Positions 23,822 through 30,331 of a stretch of DNA of 34,256 nt are shown in pieces; position 1 is the stretch's first letter; every line of letters starts with the position of its first letter. The DNA lies in contig JAAWKD010000025.1 in assembly GCA_022797215.1 (NCBI GenBank), forward strand, positions 1 through 34,256, written 5' to 3'. Source of the DNA: Clostridia bacterium (GTDB lineage Bacteria; Bacillota; Clostridia; TANB77; CAG-508). Both the position numbers and the translations under genes were made by a program. A model generated the notes under the pieces. That model was given only the letters and a program-made list of their open reading frames with translations. It did no database searches and was not told the origin of the DNA.

Positions 23822-24917
23822 TTGGTTCTCCTTTCTCCTTAAAAGTTTCTAATGTTTTTTGTTTCTTAATTACCTCTTCTTTGAAGTCCTTTTTACTTTT
23901 TCTTAAGTACCTTTCTAAATCATTGAATAAATTTTTAAAGGCCTGTTCTATCTCCAAATTATTCTTTCTAGCTGAATAGGAAGTCAAACTTCCCATAATA
24001 TTCGGTATGAGAATATCTGCCTCAAGTCTTATTTGTTGTTCTCTTTCGATTAAGCCTCGCATTTCAAAGTTATCATAATTTTGTTGTATTTCCTGCCATT
24101 CTTTGTTTACTGGACATCTTTCCACTCTTTCGTTTACTCTGTTAATTTTGACAAGCCATTCTTGCGTACAATATCTCCAAATATCCTGTAAATGTGTAAT
24201 AACATCTACAACGCTAGCAAGTTGATATTTTCTTAATAACTCTGACTTAATTTCAAACTCGACATTCCAAACTTCTTCAATATTCATACCATTTTGTTGC
24301 CAAATTTCCTTAAACCATTCTTTCTTTTTTGTTTCTTGTATTTCTAGCGCTTTGTTATAAATTCTACAATAAATATTCTTGCCTTTTCTACTTCCAAAGC
24401 ATAAACAATTAATTGAACTTCCTGTATGAAATAATTGCCTTTTTTTGTACTTTCCTTTATAAACTTTTTCATAATCAGTAGTAAAATTGACATCAGAAAT
24501 ATGACTACATAAATCTATTCTACATACTTTATTCGTCTTTATATTTCCAAAGGTTTCTACTATCCAGTTATAGATCATTGCCCAAGCTGGATATACTCCT
24601 TGCGACCATAAGTACTCTGAACTAATGCGAATTTGAATAGGACAAAAATCTTCTATCTTAGACCTATATTGTGCAACTTTAATTTCATATCCTTCATTTC
24701 TTAATATAAATGCATATCCTTTGCAAGAATTAGGAAGTAATTGAAATGTCATATCATTCATTTCTATAAAATGTTTTGTATCTGTATTATCAGTAACTTC
24801 TACTTTAGCTTTTTCCTTTTCTATTCTTAAATAGTCTATAATTTCTTTGCTTTCTTTTTCGTAATTTTCTATATCTACTAAAATATAGATAGTATCTACG
24901 TTTGATACATATTTCAT
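23796..24917 (-). CDS. Replication initiator / MobT-like relaxase of element 1
   Basis: 373 residues resembling the Rep_trans/replication initiation factor family, which includes rolling-circle plasmid initiators and the Orf20 (MobT) relaxase of Tn916. Seen are CRIDLCSHI (a conserved R.D segment), a Gly/Lys loop SRKGKNIYCRIYNKALEI with the Tyr-Asn-Lys that normally carries the active Tyr, and EVWNVEFEIKSELLRKY. It starts with ATG 24917 after GGAGTTG, and faces away from the repressor across 376 bp with strong inverted repeats that could be its origin or nick site. The role is either extrachromosomal replication after excision or mobilisation by a helper conjugative element. Confidence 0.78.
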   Translation of the reverse strand: MKYVSNVDTIYILVDIENYEKESKEIIDYLRIEKEKAKVEVTDNTDTKHFIEMNDMTFQLLPNSCKGYAFILRNEGYEIKVAQYRSKIEDFCPIQIRISSEYLWSQGVYPAWAMIYNWIVETFGNIKTNKVCRIDLCSHISDVNFTTDYEKVYKGKYKKRQLFHTGSSINCLCFGSRKGKNIYCRIYNKALEIQETKKKEWFKEIWQQNGMNIEEVWNVEFEIKSELLRKYQLASVVDVITHLQDIWRYCTQEWLVKINRVNERVERCPVNKEWQEIQQNYDNFEMRGLIEREQQIRLEADILIPNIMGSLTSYSARKNNLEIEQAFKNLFNDLERYLRKSKKDFKEEVIKKQKTLETFKEKGEPNGRDFNNE

Positions 24918-24981
24918 AAATTAATCAACTCCTTTTTTGGTGTTCTGGGGGCTACTTATAGTAAGGTATGCCCCTAACTTT

Positions 24982-25010
24982 CCGCAAGCGACATAAAGTC
25001 GCTTTTGCGG
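24982..25010. repeat. GC-rich hairpin next to the Rep gene
   Basis: CCGCAA-GCGAC pairs with GTCGC-TT-TTGCGG, 11 bp with a 2-base bulge and a 5-base loop. Compact GC stems like this are often origin or oriT hairpins in rolling-circle elements; no T-tract follows. Confidence 0.65.
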
Positions 25011-25031
25011 TAATAATCTACAGGGAACTTT

Positions 25032-25143
25032 CCTTTACGTCAAAAATTATTTTTAACTGGAGTATTAGCAGGTAGCCAAAAATACCGATAAATTTATTAC
25101 CCTTCATTTCCCTGCATAAATTTATCTATTTTTGACGTAAAGG
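25032..25143. repeat. 16-bp perfect inverted repeat pair
   Basis: Arms at 25032-25047 and 25128-25143, 80 bp apart, without mismatch. The arms contain the TTTACGTCAAA/TTTGACGTAAA half-sites. Confidence 0.8.
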
Positions 25144-25245
25144 TTTTTCTCTGTTTTTAGCTAATAAAATCGCGATATTGATTAACTAATTGCATTATAA
25201 AAGGAAATCAATTTCTAATTCAATAGTAAAACCTTACAAGTTTCA

Positions 25246-25274
25246 TTTACAAGACACCTTTTTTGTGGTATAGT
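25246..25274 (+). promoter_or_regulatory. Promoter of the LexA/CI-like repressor with a flanking dyad
   Basis: TTTACA (25246-25251), 17-base spacer, TATAGT (25269-25274). An inverted repeat CACCTTTTTT...AAAAAAGGTG spans the spacer and the region after the -10 box and could be an autoregulatory operator. Confidence 0.6.
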
Positions 25275-25293
25275 TAAAAAAGGTGATATAGAA

Positions 25294-26031
25294 ATGGCAT
25301 ATTCAGAATTGTTAAGAAATGCAATAGCAAGTACAAACTATACTCAAGAAGAAATCGCGAGAGAATGTACAAAGCTAGGTGTAAAAAGAAATAAGGCACA
25401 AATTAATAATATGGTAAATGGAAGATTAGCACCAAGTAATGATGAAATATCTAAGGCATTAGCTAAGGTTTGTGGTATAGACGAAAGATTACTTATTTTA
25501 GAACATTATTTTGATAATGCACCAGTAGAGATAAAAGAAATATTTGCAACAATGAAGTATTTAACTTTTCTATCTACTAGTAATGCTTTGGCAAATAGAT
25601 TTCCTAAAGAAATTTTAGAAGAATTAAAAAGGCAATTGGAAGAACAACCATTATCAGATTTCGCTATCGAATTATTGGACAATGGCAAGGTATATATTGA
25701 ACAATACACAAATGGAATAAAAGTAACCTCTGAAGATAATCAAGTTGTTTTAAATACAGGAGTAGTAGGTTTTCCTGTAAAAGATGATGCAATGTTTCCT
25801 ATTTTGCCCAAAGGAAGTAAAGCCATTATAGAAATCAAAGAAAAATATGCTAATAATGACATTGTAATATTAAGATTAAAGGATACCAAAGATTATTTAA
25901 TAAGACGCATTTTCTACTTAGGAAGGCAAATAATTTTAATGGCTGATAATAAACAATTTGAACAAATAACTAAGAATCAAGAAGATGTGACTATATTAGG
26001 AAAAGTAGATAGTTTGATTACTAAAATATAG
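25294..26031 (+). CDS. CI/LexA-like repressor with an inactive S24 domain
   Basis: 245 residues. The N-terminal HTH (about 5-60: YTQEEIARECTKLGVKRNKAQINNMVNG) would bind operators; the C-terminal S24-like fold (about 150-245) includes FPVKDDAMFPILPKGS, ANNDIVILRLKD and YLIRRIFYL. Functional LexA/CI proteins have Ser at the D-S-M position and a later Lys; here position 166 is Ala (DDAM) and the Lys segment reads LIRRI. Self-cleavage after DNA damage is therefore unlikely, so induction must follow another route, such as an antirepressor. The start ATG follows AGGTGAT. It is the first gene of the rightward module, divergent from Rep, the place of the master repressor of a mobile element. Confidence 0.85.
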   Translation: MAYSELLRNAIASTNYTQEEIARECTKLGVKRNKAQINNMVNGRLAPSNDEISKALAKVCGIDERLLILEHYFDNAPVEIKEIFATMKYLTFLSTSNALANRFPKEILEELKRQLEEQPLSDFAIELLDNGKVYIEQYTNGIKVTSEDNQVVLNTGVVGFPVKDDAMFPILPKGSKAIIEIKEKYANNDIVILRLKDTKDYLIRRIFYLGRQIILMADNKQFEQITKNQEDVTILGKVDSLITKI

Positions 26032-26045
26032 CAATACCAAACTCC

Positions 26046-26087
26046 AAAAGTCCCTTCGGGCATAAAGCTTCCGAAGGGACTTTTTTG
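26046..26087 (+). terminator. Strong bidirectional terminator after the repressor
   Basis: AAAAGTCCCTTCGG (26046-26059) pairs with CCGAAGGGACTTTT (26071-26084), 14 bp, then T-run. It also lies downstream of the minus-strand ribbon-helix-helix gene. Confidence 0.9.
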
Positions 26088-26105
26088 AGTTTTTTGCAAT
26101 TTTGC

Positions 26106-26279
26106 TTATTTTCTATGTTGCATTGCATATCTAATGCAACTAACGATCAAATTATTCATACTAACATTTTCTTGTTGAGCATAGGTCGATATTTCTTCAT
26201 AAATATCTTCTGGCACTCTTAGAGAAAATCTGACATTCACATTCTTTTCCTTATTAGGTTCAAATTTATCTTGTTTCAT
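26106..26279 (-). CDS. Ribbon-helix-helix (Arc-type) regulator, 57 residues
   Basis: Translates as MKQDKFEPNKEKNVNVRFSL, then RVPEDIYEEISTYAQQENVS and MNNLIVSCIRYAMQHRK. The VNVRFSLRVPEDIYEEI strand-helix and the VSMNNLIVSCI helix are the ribbon-helix-helix fold of Arc/CopG-like repressors and of the antitoxins of some toxin-antitoxin pairs. Ribosome-binding site AAAGGTGG precedes ATG 26279. It faces the repressor with a shared bidirectional terminator. No clear toxin partner is adjacent in the same direction. Confidence 0.82.
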   Translation of the reverse strand: MKQDKFEPNKEKNVNVRFSLRVPEDIYEEISTYAQQENVSMNNLIVSCIRYAMQHRK

Positions 26280-26415
26280 ATTAGATACACCACCTTTTGT
26301 ATAAAAATAGTGTACCCTTTTCTTGATATTAAATACTAGCGTTATTTTATGGTGTCATTTTTCAACATCTTGTGTTATAATAAAAAAGATTTTCACAAAA
26401 GAAAGGAGAAGTGCA

Positions 26416-26562
26416 ATGTTACTTTATACAGATTACTTATCAAAGTTTCCACTAGAGCAACAACCGAAAGCTCTGCTAACATTATTTGCATTTTGGTTTG
26501 TACCCTTTATTTTTGCTTGTATAGCAGAACTTATCAAGTTGTATCGAACTGAACATATCTAA
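26416..26562 (+). CDS. Small membrane peptide, 48 residues
   Basis: MLLYTDYLSKFPLEQQPKAL followed by a hydrophobic stretch LLTLFAFWFVPFIFACIAEL and a short basic end IKLYRTEHI. The start at 26416 is chosen because AAAGGAGAAGTGC is directly upstream; a longer in-frame start has no site. The gene has a probable TATAAT box at 26376-26381 and its own terminator at 26567-26592, so it is a separate short transcript. One membrane helix, no signal peptidase site. Such peptides can be toxin-like or modulators of host membrane proteins; I do not recognise it. Confidence 0.68.
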   Translation: MLLYTDYLSKFPLEQQPKALLTLFAFWFVPFIFACIAELIKLYRTEHI

Positions 26563-26566
26563 GTTC

Positions 26567-26594
26567 AAAAGGCTATCTCTACATAGCCTTTTTT
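26567..26594 (+). terminator. Terminator after the 48-residue gene
   Basis: AAAAGGCTA (26567-26575) pairs with TAGCCTTTT (26584-26592), followed by more T. Confidence 0.85.
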
Positions 26595-26620
26595 ATTATA
26601 CCTTTCTGTTCTATAAATAA

Positions 26621-26639
26621 ATATCTAACGTTTTCGTGA
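26621..26639. repeat. Interrupted dyad repeat, copy 2 (upstream of HTH-Abi genes)
   Basis: ATATCTAACG-TTTT-CGTGA, the same half-sites and spacing as the site at 23649-23670 in the opposite orientation. It lies about 60 bp before the HTH gene, in its probable promoter region. Confidence 0.6.
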
Positions 26640-26700
26640 GTTATATTATCGAACTAATTTTTATAAAATTGTTTTTATAGAAATTGGAGGTACTTATTTT

Positions 26701-26898
26701 ATGATAGAATTAAATGTTGTAGAACTGCTAAAGAAAAAAGGCAAGACAAAGTATTGGCTATTTACTCAATTAGATATGAGTTATACCAATTTTAATAACA
26801 TTGTTATGAATAGGACAAAGTCTATCAAGTATGAGAATATAGAAAAGTTTTGTAAAATATTGGAGTGTGAACCAAATGAATTGTTTAAAAGAATATGA
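26701..26898 (+). CDS. Cro/C1-type HTH regulator paired with an Abi gene
   Basis: 65 residues, almost entirely one HTH domain: VVELLKKKGKTKYWLFTQLD, then MSYTNFNNIVMNRTKSIKYENIEKFCKILECEPNELFKRI, the xre/Cro pattern with a final DNA-binding helix. Ribosome-binding site GGAGGTAC precedes ATG 26701. Its 3' end overlaps the next gene by 23 nt, so it is translated with it. It may be a repressor of the pair or an antitoxin for the downstream protein. Confidence 0.83.
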   Translation: MIELNVVELLKKKGKTKYWLFTQLDMSYTNFNNIVMNRTKSIKYENIEKFCKILECEPNELFKRI

Positions 26899-27697
26899 CA
26901 TTAAATTATCATCTGAAAGGTCAGTAGCTTTTAATGACTTAAAAGAATATATCATAAGGGGTCTTCAAACCAAAAGTCCTGCTGAAACTTCAGCAGAACT
27001 ATATCAAGTCATTAAAACTCTTCCTGCATCTAAATTTGTGATAGAATATACTTCTGACTTTAGTAGTATTGATTGGCAATCTTATAAAGCAATATTACAT
27101 ATTAATGTGTCTAATAAGATTGAAAAATTAGTATTTGATTTATCTATAGAAAAACTCTTTCAATTAGTTAAAAATGCTTTTAAAGATTGCAACTTATTTC
27201 CATTAATATATAGCAATTTCAATATTTATATTGTAGAAAGCATCTCTATAGATTTGCCTGCTAACTTAATGCCAGAACCAAAAATTTTTAATTTACCAAG
27301 CAACGTGTCAGTAGACTCCTTGAAAAAGGCTTTAGAAGATGCTAATCTTTTTATGAAAAATGAAAATTATTCTTCTGCATTAGATAGAATTCACACATTT
27401 TTTTGTGGATATATTAGAGAAACCTTAGATAAAAACAAAATTGAATATAATAATTCTGATACTCTTAATCAGCTTTTTAAAAAATTGTATTCATTTTATG
27501 CTGACAAATATAATCTCGATGAGCATATTATAACTATATTTAAAAGTTTAACAGGAACAATAACTGCTATTAATGATTTAAGAAACTGGAATTCACTATC
27601 GCACCCTAATTATCAGATTATAAGTAACAGCAATGCTAAATTTGTAATTAGTGCAGTAGAATTGCTTGTTAATTATTTGCAAGATTTAAACTGCTAA
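26876..27697 (+). CDS. Abortive-infection/HEPN-like protein, candidate phage-defence effector
   Basis: 273 residues from ATG 26876, preferred to a GTG at 26867 because TTGGAG is well spaced only to the ATG. The N-terminal part (about 1-140) is unfamiliar, with mixed strands (KAILHINVSNKIEKLVFDLS, YSNFNIYIVESISIDLP). The C-terminal part (about 150-273) matches the Abi C-terminal fold: ALEDANLFMKNENYSSALDRIHTFFCGYIRE and ITAINDLRNWNSLSHPN, then an Ala/Val-rich helix. Arg236 and His243 (R-x6-H, with Asn after the Arg) is the HEPN RNase signature. The pairing with an HTH gene and the cargo position next to attR suggest a defence or toxin module. Actual activity is inferred. Confidence 0.74.
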   Translation: MNCLKEYDIKLSSERSVAFNDLKEYIIRGLQTKSPAETSAELYQVIKTLPASKFVIEYTSDFSSIDWQSYKAILHINVSNKIEKLVFDLSIEKLFQLVKNAFKDCNLFPLIYSNFNIYIVESISIDLPANLMPEPKIFNLPSNVSVDSLKKALEDANLFMKNENYSSALDRIHTFFCGYIRETLDKNKIEYNNSDTLNQLFKKLYSFYADKYNLDEHIITIFKSLTGTITAINDLRNWNSLSHPNYQIISNSNAKFVISAVELLVNYLQDLNC

Positions 27698-27825
27698 TAT
27701 TCTGCTAATTTACTTAAAAATACTAACAGTACTTAAAATACATAACGAACTTGAAAGTATTGAAAATTATATATTTTTTGTATTTAATAATACATAAAGT
27801 ACATATAAAATTTAGTTTCTTGTAG

Positions 27826-27882
27826 CTTAAAATCCTGCGGTTGAATAAACCGTGCCGGTTCGATTCCGGCCATCTGCACCAT
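27826..27882 (+). repeat. attR of element 1 and attL of element 2 (57-bp direct repeat, copy 2)
   Basis: Exact copy of 22365-22421: the 3' half of tRNA-Leu without its 5' half, so it is not a gene. The next integrase lies just to the right, so this repeat also forms the left edge of element 2. Confidence 0.93.
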
Positions 27883-27885
27883 TAG

Positions 27886-27922
27886 AACCTCAAGTCTTTC
27901 GTAAGATTATGCTTGAGGTTTT
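27886..27922 (+). terminator. Hairpin with short T-tract after the second tRNA repeat
   Basis: AACCTCAAG/CTTGAGGTT stem with an inner TCTT/AAGA, then TTTT. It probably terminated tRNA-Leu before element 1 inserted, or is the element 2 equivalent. Confidence 0.5.
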
Positions 27923-28009
27923 AATTTATAAAATAGTGCAAAGTTCTAACAAAAATTCTAACACTTTTCCAAATTAGAATTTTTAGAATTATTTTTTAGA
28001 AACAAATTA

Positions 28010-29221
28010 CTAAAGTTCAAGTTCGGTAATTTGTTCTTTTTTTGTGTCAATTAATAGTTTATTGCTAATAACACTAGCCGAAATTCTTTTATTATCTACA
28101 TCTGCATGTGCATATCTTAAAGTAGTTTGAAAATTAGAATGACCTAACCATATTTGTATATCTTTTACTGGTACACCATTTTGAATTAATAGAGTACCAC
28201 AACTATGTCTTAAATCATGTAGTCTAATATGCCTTAAATTATTATCTTCTAATACCTTGCTAAAAGTTTGTGTTACATATCCTGGTTTCATTAGTTCTCC
28301 ATTTTCCATTAAACATATATACTCTTTATAGTCATTACAATAAGTATCACCATAGAATTTCTTATTTTCTGCATACTTATCTTTATATTTTTGTAGTAAA
28401 TCAGCTACAAAGTCAAATAAAGGTAAAGTTCTATAACCTGAATCGCTTTTTGCTCTATCTTTGAAAATAAATTGAGTAACACCATCGACTTTCCCACGAC
28501 CTACAGTATGTCTAATAGTTAATGTTTTAGCTTTGAAATCAATAACATTCCATTTAATTCCTATCACTTCTTCACGTCTTAATCCATATACACCTGCAAT
28601 AATTACTGGCAATTCAATAGGTGTAGATTTTATAATTTCCATTAATTGTAGTAACTCATCTTGTGTATAATAATCTGCTGTGTATTCTTTCGTTTTAATG
28701 GTTTCTAGTTTAGTAGCTGGGTTACTATCTATTATTTCTGTAATAACTGCACTCTTTAAAGCCTTGCTAATATTCGCCCTATAATGTTTTACTGTATTAC
28801 CAGATAATCCCTCTGCAAATAATAAGTCAAAAAAGTCTTGAATGTGTTTAGGTTTCAAATCAACTAACTTTATTTTCTTTGTTTTAAAGTATTTGTATAA
28901 TCTACCCTTAATTACTTGTTCATAGCCTATATAGGTTGTTTGTTCAACTTTTCCTTTTTGCTTTTCTAGCCATTCTAACATATAATCACAAAACAAAATA
29001 TTCTTGTATTTCTCATATATGTTTGGATCTCTTAATTGTATTTTTGACTTTTGTTCATACTCCATCTTAAACTGTTCTAATTTTTCTTCAGCCTTTTTCT
29101 TGTTTCCCTTTATCGTATAACCTGTTGGAATCCATTTTGGTTTTCTTTTTCCATAGTCATCATATAAATTTAAAACGACATAATAAAGACCTTTCTTTTT
29201 TTGTAAGCTACCTGTTATCAT
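28010..29221 (-). CDS. Tyrosine recombinase (integrase) of element 2
   Basis: 403 residues. An AP2-like N-terminal start (ITGSLQKKKGLYYVVLNLYDDYGKRK) and the core-binding domain lead to the catalytic set: Arg215 in GVYGLRREEVIGIKW, His335 and Arg338 in RLHDLRHSCGTLL, His361 in LGHSNFQTT and Tyr370 in TLRYAHADV. The complete set suggests activity. It differs from the element 1 enzyme in the Arg segment and in the Tyr segment, so the two elements are not recent duplicates, but they share the same target site. It starts at ATG 29221 after GGAGTAAA and abuts the shared attachment repeat. Confidence 0.93.
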   Translation of the reverse strand: MITGSLQKKKGLYYVVLNLYDDYGKRKPKWIPTGYTIKGNKKKAEEKLEQFKMEYEQKSKIQLRDPNIYEKYKNILFCDYMLEWLEKQKGKVEQTTYIGYEQVIKGRLYKYFKTKKIKLVDLKPKHIQDFFDLLFAEGLSGNTVKHYRANISKALKSAVITEIIDSNPATKLETIKTKEYTADYYTQDELLQLMEIIKSTPIELPVIIAGVYGLRREEVIGIKWNVIDFKAKTLTIRHTVGRGKVDGVTQFIFKDRAKSDSGYRTLPLFDFVADLLQKYKDKYAENKKFYGDTYCNDYKEYICLMENGELMKPGYVTQTFSKVLEDNNLRHIRLHDLRHSCGTLLIQNGVPVKDIQIWLGHSNFQTTLRYAHADVDNKRISASVISNKLLIDTKKEQITELEL

Positions 29222-29301
29222 TTTACTCCTTTCCGTTGTAACAGTTTGTATTTAACTTATCATTGATATTGTATGTATTATACCATGATAATAAAAAATT
29301 C

Positions 29302-29508
29302 CTATTGGTCTGCTACCATATATTTGATAACATTAACTTTAGGAATTTTATATTCTCTGCCAACTTTTTTCGCTTTTATAGTTTTTTGTCTTAACAATCT
29401 GTATGCTAAAGTAACTCCAATCCCTAGCATCTCTTTCATTTGTGTAATATTTAATAAATCTGGATACTCTTTAAACATTACATCATAACATTCCTTGACA
29501 TTGTTCAT
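29302..29508 (-). CDS. Excisionase-type HTH protein of element 2
   Basis: 68 residues with the helix-turn-helix pattern of Xis: LLNITQMKEMLGIGVTLAYR, then LLRQKTIKAKKVGREYKIPKVNVIKYM. This is the MerR-like fold (start helix, GIGVTLAY recognition helix, KVGREYKIP wing). AGGAGG precedes ATG 29508. It lies directly before the integrase gene, as in element 1. Confidence 0.87.
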   Translation of the reverse strand: MNNVKECYDVMFKEYPDLLNITQMKEMLGIGVTLAYRLLRQKTIKAKKVGREYKIPKVNVIKYMVADQ

Positions 29509-29546
29509 ATTAGCTAATCCTCCTTCCTTTAAAATTCACAATAAAA

Positions 29547-29576
29547 AAAGATTTATTAAATAACTCTAATAAATCT
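29547..29576 (-). terminator. Terminator after the 156-residue HTH gene
   Basis: AGATTTATTA (29549-29558) pairs with TAATAAATCT (29567-29576), 10 bp. On the minus strand the stem is followed by a T-run (complement of the A-run at 29543-29549). Confidence 0.8.
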
Positions 29577-29577
29577 A

Positions 29578-30048
29578 TCAATAACTACAAGCACATCTTT
29601 TTTTGCATTTTTGTGTTGGTACTTTAATATTCATATTGATTAATTTCGGAACATCACAACTTGTTTTTAAGTTTCTATCTATACGCATATTTCCTTTGCT
29701 ATCTCTATGATAAGCATTTGGATTCCATTGTAAAAAAACATAAGCTGAAATATCGCTATTTTTATAGGACAATTCTTTTGTATCTTGCTCATGTAATACT
29801 TTTAACTGTTCATACAAATTGTCTTTTTCTTTTTTTGGTCTTTCATAACTTGTAAAGTAATCTTTCAAATATTGTTTTCTTTTTTCTGCATTTTCAGTTT
29901 TACGATTTTCTTTTTCCTGTTTGTTCCTATTGTCTAACTTTACAATTTTTGAAATATACGGATTGCTTTTTCCTACTATTTTAGCAATTTCATTTTGTTT
30001 TAAATGTTTATTATAGTATAAGTCTAAAATCTCTTCCCTAGTATCCAT
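29578..30048 (-). CDS. Sigma-region-4-like HTH protein, 156 residues
   Basis: Residues about 3-40 (REEILDLYYNKHLKQNEIAK, then IVGKSNPYISKIVK) are a helix-turn-helix like sigma-70 region 4 or a phage-type activator. The rest is basic and charged (about 41-90) and ends with NMRIDRNLKTSCDVPKLINM and a Cys-rich tail CKKRCACSY. AAAGGAGGCG precedes ATG 30048. It is transcribed from the near-consensus promoter at 30248-30276 and terminated just past its stop. Likely a regulator of the element; partner genes unknown. Confidence 0.78.
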   Translation of the reverse strand: MDTREEILDLYYNKHLKQNEIAKIVGKSNPYISKIVKLDNRNKQEKENRKTENAEKRKQYLKDYFTSYERPKKEKDNLYEQLKVLHEQDTKELSYKNSDISAYVFLQWNPNAYHRDSKGNMRIDRNLKTSCDVPKLINMNIKVPTQKCKKRCACSY

Positions 30049-30179
30049 TTTTCGCCTCCTTTGCGGTTTTACCTACTGTAAATTCTTTGGTTAACTTTTT
30101 GTTTACAAGATTTTGGATACAAGTATCCTATAAGCTATTTGCACTCTATTTCATTCTAGATAATAGCTCAATTTGCCTA

Positions 30180-30208
30180 TTGACATTTCTTGTTAGTTAT
30201 TGTATTAT
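30180..30208 (+). promoter_or_regulatory. Near-consensus promoter toward the DUF6076-like gene
   Basis: TTGACA (30180-30185), 17-base spacer, TATTAT (30203-30208). It faces the opposite promoter at 30248-30276, so the two transcripts overlap. Confidence 0.72.
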
Positions 30209-30247
30209 TATGTTGTGAAAAATCTCACAAACTTTTTTGATATTGTT

Positions 30248-30276
30248 ATTATACGACCATATTATTTGTTTGTCAA
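30248..30276 (-). promoter_or_regulatory. Perfect consensus promoter toward the 156-residue HTH gene
   Basis: Minus strand TTGACA (30276-30271), 17-base spacer, TATAAT (30253-30248). It runs leftward across the plus promoter. Confidence 0.85.
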
Positions 30277-30331
30277 TACAATTTCAAAAATAATTTAAGA
30301 TTTTTTACATTTTAATATAGGAGATTAAAAA

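Larger units (their letters stand above)
24918..25293. other. Structured non-coding region: likely origin and control region of element 1
   Basis: No gene. A perfect 16-bp inverted repeat CCTTTACGTCAAAAAT (25032-25047) and its complement (25128-25143) encloses about 80 bp. Inside are a GATAAATTTAT/ATAAATTTATC pair and, interleaved, CAGGGAA (25021-25027) with TTCCCTG. To the left is a stem CCGCAAGCGAC (24982-24992) with GTCGC-tt-TTGCGG (24998-25010). On the right lies the repressor promoter. The layout fits a nicking or initiation origin (oriT/ori) plus operators between the divergent Rep and repressor genes. Confidence 0.6.
22365..27882. mobile_element. Element 1: small integrative element in tRNA-Leu
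   Basis: Bounded by the 57-bp direct repeats. Order: integrase, excisionase and Rep-type initiator (minus strand), structured region, LexA/CI-like repressor (plus), ribbon-helix-helix gene (minus), small membrane peptide, HTH and abortive-infection gene (plus). At about 5.5 kb, with no capsid, tail or type IV secretion genes, it fits a non-autonomous integrative mobilizable element or phage satellite that excises, replicates by an initiator and carries a defence-like cargo at its distal end. Confidence 0.88.
27698..28009. other. Junction region with the second repeat and a hairpin
   Basis: AT-rich, no gene. 27698-27825 contains recurring AGTACTTAAAATA/AAGTACATATAAA-like words that could be integrase arm sites. 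Then follow the 57-bp repeat and a hairpin AACCTCAAG (27886-27894) with CTTGAGGTT (27912-27920) and a short T-tract. Confidence 0.5.

Noticed and set aside
26323..26415. Longer start for the 48-residue membrane peptide
   Set aside because: The upstream in-frame part reads through the promoter region and has no ribosome-binding site, whereas ATG 26416 has a strong one.
27826..27882. Second tRNA-Leu gene
   Set aside because: Only the part from the anticodon loop to CCA is present and the 5' half is absent. It is an attachment-site copy and not a tRNA.
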